A DNA stretch of 6,028 nt from JAHRAH01 sp051009015 (GTDB lineage: Bacteria; Pseudomonadota; Gammaproteobacteria; Tethybacterales; Persebacteraceae): the NCBI GenBank assembly GCA_051009015.1, contig JBPCWZ010000004.1, positions 1 to 6,028 on the forward strand. The letters are read 5' to 3'. Numbering within the stretch: the first letter of the stretch is position 1; each line of letters opens with the position of its first letter. The translations under genes were made by a program, and so were the position numbers. The notes under the pieces were generated by a model. That model made no database searches. It saw only the letters and a program-made list of their open reading frames with translations, and had not been told where the DNA came from. Shown here one piece after another: positions 4,775-6,028 of the stretch.

Positions 4775-5725
4775 CTATAAGCGGATGCGCAATTCGTATC
4801 TGACGGCGTATCCGTCTCCCGCCGCTATGCCGAAACGATGCAGATTATCGCCATTGACATCAAGGGCGAGTATCGCATTGCGGTAGGAATCCACACCGGC
4901 AAAAAAGCGCGTTTCGTCGTTTATCGGGCGCAAAATGCCAAAGCGGAATGTATCAAGGAAAACCGCGCCATCTTGTTTTGACGGCAGATGCACATAATCC
5001 GTGCGCAGTGCATAACCGCCCATATCATAAGTGAAACCCGCCGCCCTGTCGTTGCCGTTGTGCCGCCCCGAAAAGGCAAAGTTGCTTTCGCCGATGCCGA
5101 TGCCCCGATGGAAAGTATCCGCCATCGCCGCATGCACAATCCGCCGCATATCCGGGGAATATGACAATTGGCTCGCCTGTGGACAGCGAAATTGACCAAA
5201 GTTTGCATCTATGTAAGGGACAAGCCAAGATGCGCCGCAAAGTTGTCCCAATTGCCTAATATCCTGCTCATTTTCAACTGCTATTTGTTCCCCGGATTGT
5301 GGCACTGTAAGCAAAGGTATGCCATTCCGAAAGTCAGGGGCAATATTTCCCGTCTCTATCAAATGCCCCTCATTCAATTGGGCAATGCTAATCGCCACAT
5401 TGGTGAGAGCAATGTTCTGCCTTGTAAGGGAAAGGGTATGCCCAAAAACATATCTGTTTTCGCCGCCGGCGGCAACCGACACAACAACAAACCATGCATT
5501 GTTATTATTACCGACAAAACGCATAGCGCCCATTTCCGGCGATTCCAAACTCAACACCACCGGCTCGGGCGTCCCGGGAACGGTCGGCACCGTCACCGTT
5601 ATCGTCGTCGGCGTAGAAACCGAAGCCGCCGTATTGCCGCCGCCGCTGCTGCCGCAAGCGGTCAGCAAGCCGAAAAAGAAAAGCACCAAAAAGGCGCGGA
5701 TGGTGTTTGTCATGGTTTTGGTCAT
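4775..5725 (-). CDS. Putative lipoprotein of unknown function, beta-rich C-terminus
   Basis: I do not recognise this 316-aa protein. Residues 1-23 are a lipoprotein signal peptide (Lys3, Arg10, hydrophobic AFLVLFFFGLLTA) with the lipobox LTAC, so Cys24 would be acylated. The +2 residue is Gly, with no Asp signal for inner-membrane retention. A low-complexity Gly/Ser/Thr/Val/Pro linker follows (25-57), then a middle domain containing Cys163 and Cys181, which could form a disulfide. The region 190-316 alternates polar and hydrophobic residues in strand-like stretches (GYALRTDYVHL, AVFLDTFRFGIL, YAVRYELRIRL), consistent with a beta-sheet or small barrel; this is inference. The start at 5725 is favoured by GAAGG on the minus strand (5733-5737) 7 nt upstream; Met5 is the alternative. 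The middle of the gene looks more AT-rich in codon use than hslU or degP. It is alone on its strand and bracketed by repeats. The stop is TAG at 4777-4775. Confidence 0.75.
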   Translation of the reverse strand: MTKTMTNTIRAFLVLFFFGLLTACGSSGGGNTAASVSTPTTITVTVPTVPGTPEPVVLSLESPEMGAMRFVGNNNNAWFVVVSVAAGGENRYVFGHTLSLTRQNIALTNVAISIAQLNEGHLIETGNIAPDFRNGIPLLTVPQSGEQIAVENEQDIRQLGQLCGASWLVPYIDANFGQFRCPQASQLSYSPDMRRIVHAAMADTFHRGIGIGESNFAFSGRHNGNDRAAGFTYDMGGYALRTDYVHLPSKQDGAVFLDTFRFGILRPINDETRFFAGVDSYRNAILALDVNGDNLHRFGIAAGDGYAVRYELRIRL

Positions 5726-5732
5726 TGGTATG

Positions 5733-5737
5733 CCTTC
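5733..5737 (-). promoter_or_regulatory. Ribosome binding site of the lipoprotein gene
   Basis: On the minus strand GAAGG lies 7 nt before the ATG at 5725. A possible -35 element TTGACG lies further upstream (about 5778-5773, minus strand), but no convincing -10 partner was found, so no promoter is called. Confidence 0.55.
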
Positions 5738-5781
5738 GTTGTTGTGTTTTGCGGCAAGTTGCCTTTTGGAGTTTCGTCAAA

Positions 5782-5809
5782 GGAGATTCCCGCTTTCGCG
5801 GGAATGACG
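5782..5809 (-). repeat. REP-like 28-nt repeat, copy 2, exact inverted copy of 4413-4440
   Basis: The minus strand reads identically to copy 1 over all 28 bases, including the CGTC and CTCC flanks and the GAAA loop. It lies 56 nt upstream of the lipoprotein start, so the two copies bracket a 1.4-kb segment. Confidence 0.9.
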
Positions 5810-5877
5810 GGGGTTATTTCGTTATTCCCGCCCATTTCGTCATTTCGGCCCCCTTCTCCCTTCCCGCCCCCCTCTTC

Positions 5878-5900
5878 ATCCCCGCGAAAGCGGGAATCCA
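5878..5900 (+). repeat. REP-like repeat, copy 3 (ATTCCC type, diverged)
   Basis: ATCCCCGCGAAAGCGGGAAT followed by CCA differs from copy 1 by one base in the core (T to C, spoiling one stem pair) and in the right flank. Between 5809 and 5878 lie degraded half copies (TTATTCCCGCCC, CGTCATTTCGG) in a pyrimidine-rich stretch with no gene. Confidence 0.8.
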
Positions 5901-5902
5901 AC

Positions 5903-5922
5903 GCCGCCGCACCGGCGGCGGC
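5903..5922 (-). repeat. Variable hairpin GCCGCCGC/GCGGCGGC
   Basis: An 8-bp perfect stem (5903-5910 with 5915-5922) has a 4-nt loop. Read on the minus strand it follows short hairpin copy 4 by 15 nt, the same relation as hairpin 4501-4519 has to copy 1. Confidence 0.75.
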
Positions 5923-5937
5923 ACTATGCGAGGTGTC

Positions 5938-5950
5938 GCCCTTACAGGGC
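5938..5950 (-). repeat. Short conserved hairpin, copy 4, inverted
   Basis: On the minus strand it reads GCCCTGTAAGGGC, a 5-bp stem with a GTA loop. It is preceded by CTATTAAA and followed by GACACCTCGCATAG, similar to the flanks of copies 1 and 3. Confidence 0.8.
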
Positions 5951-5976
5951 TTTAATAGATGTATTGCGCTTTCACA

Positions 5977-6007
5977 ACAGGGCGGCGCGCTTTCGCGCTT
6001 GCCCTGT
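5977..6007 (-). repeat. Large two-stem variable hairpin near the window end
   Basis: ACAGGGC (5977-5983) pairs with GCCCTGT (6001-6007), and inside it GCGCG (5985-5989) pairs with CGCGC (5994-5998) around a 4-nt loop. On the minus strand it is preceded by AAATGTTATAGC and, before that, GAAAGGGCG at 6028-6020. That is the right half of a fifth short hairpin cut by the window edge. Confidence 0.8.
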
Positions 6008-6028
6008 GCTATAACATTTCGCCCTTTC

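Noticed and set aside
4772..4784. Hairpin CCGC-TATAA-GCGG at the lipoprotein stop as a terminator
   Set aside because: The stem is only 4 bp and no T-run follows on the minus strand; the inverted pair at 4671-4738 is a better 3' structure.
5707..5955. An 82-codon plus-strand frame containing DSRFRGND and IPAKAGI
   Set aside because: These peptides are the typical translation of ATTCCC-type repeats, and the frame overlaps the lipoprotein start on the other strand.

Overview
The window reads as a proteobacterial chromosome segment, moderately GC-rich with strong GC-ending codon bias. HslV and HslU look most like alphaproteobacterial proteins, judged from remembered family sequences rather than a search. 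Repeats of the ATTCCC-loop-GGGAAT kind fill the non-coding DNA, as in many proteobacteria with abundant REP-like elements. Species cannot be named from this window.

Layout: bases 1-4378 hold four plus-strand genes, all for protein quality control. They are the 3' part of hslV (its first codon here is the conserved Lys33 of the peptidase), hslU (overlapping hslV by 32 nt), a Do-family periplasmic serine protease (degP-like) and a DjlA-like membrane co-chaperone (TerB plus J domain). A near-consensus extended -10 promoter sits between hslU and the protease gene. It places the predicted transcription start at or next to the protease ATG, suggesting a leaderless mRNA. The co-chaperone gene follows the protease gene by 46 nt and probably shares its transcript.

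Bases 4379-4774 hold no believable protein. They contain a 20-bp perfect palindrome, a 28-nt ATTCCC-type repeat, an array of short GCCCT-GAA-AGGGC hairpins alternating with larger variable hairpins, and an inverted pair of ATTCCGG-type repeats (REPIN-like). On the minus strand, 5725-4775 encodes an orphan lipoprotein with a clear lipobox and a beta-rich C-terminus, which I do not recognise. From 5726 to the end the same two repeat families return, mostly in inverted orientation, including a perfect inverted copy of the 28-nt repeat.

How the genes fit together: HslVU degrades unfolded proteins in the cytoplasm, the Do protease does so in the periplasm, and the DjlA-like protein recruits DnaK at the inner membrane. 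The lipoprotein gene sits apart, boxed in by repeats. The least explained parts are the two-component hairpin array, the lipoprotein, the 11-residue HslV insertion and the extra membrane segments of the DjlA-like protein.
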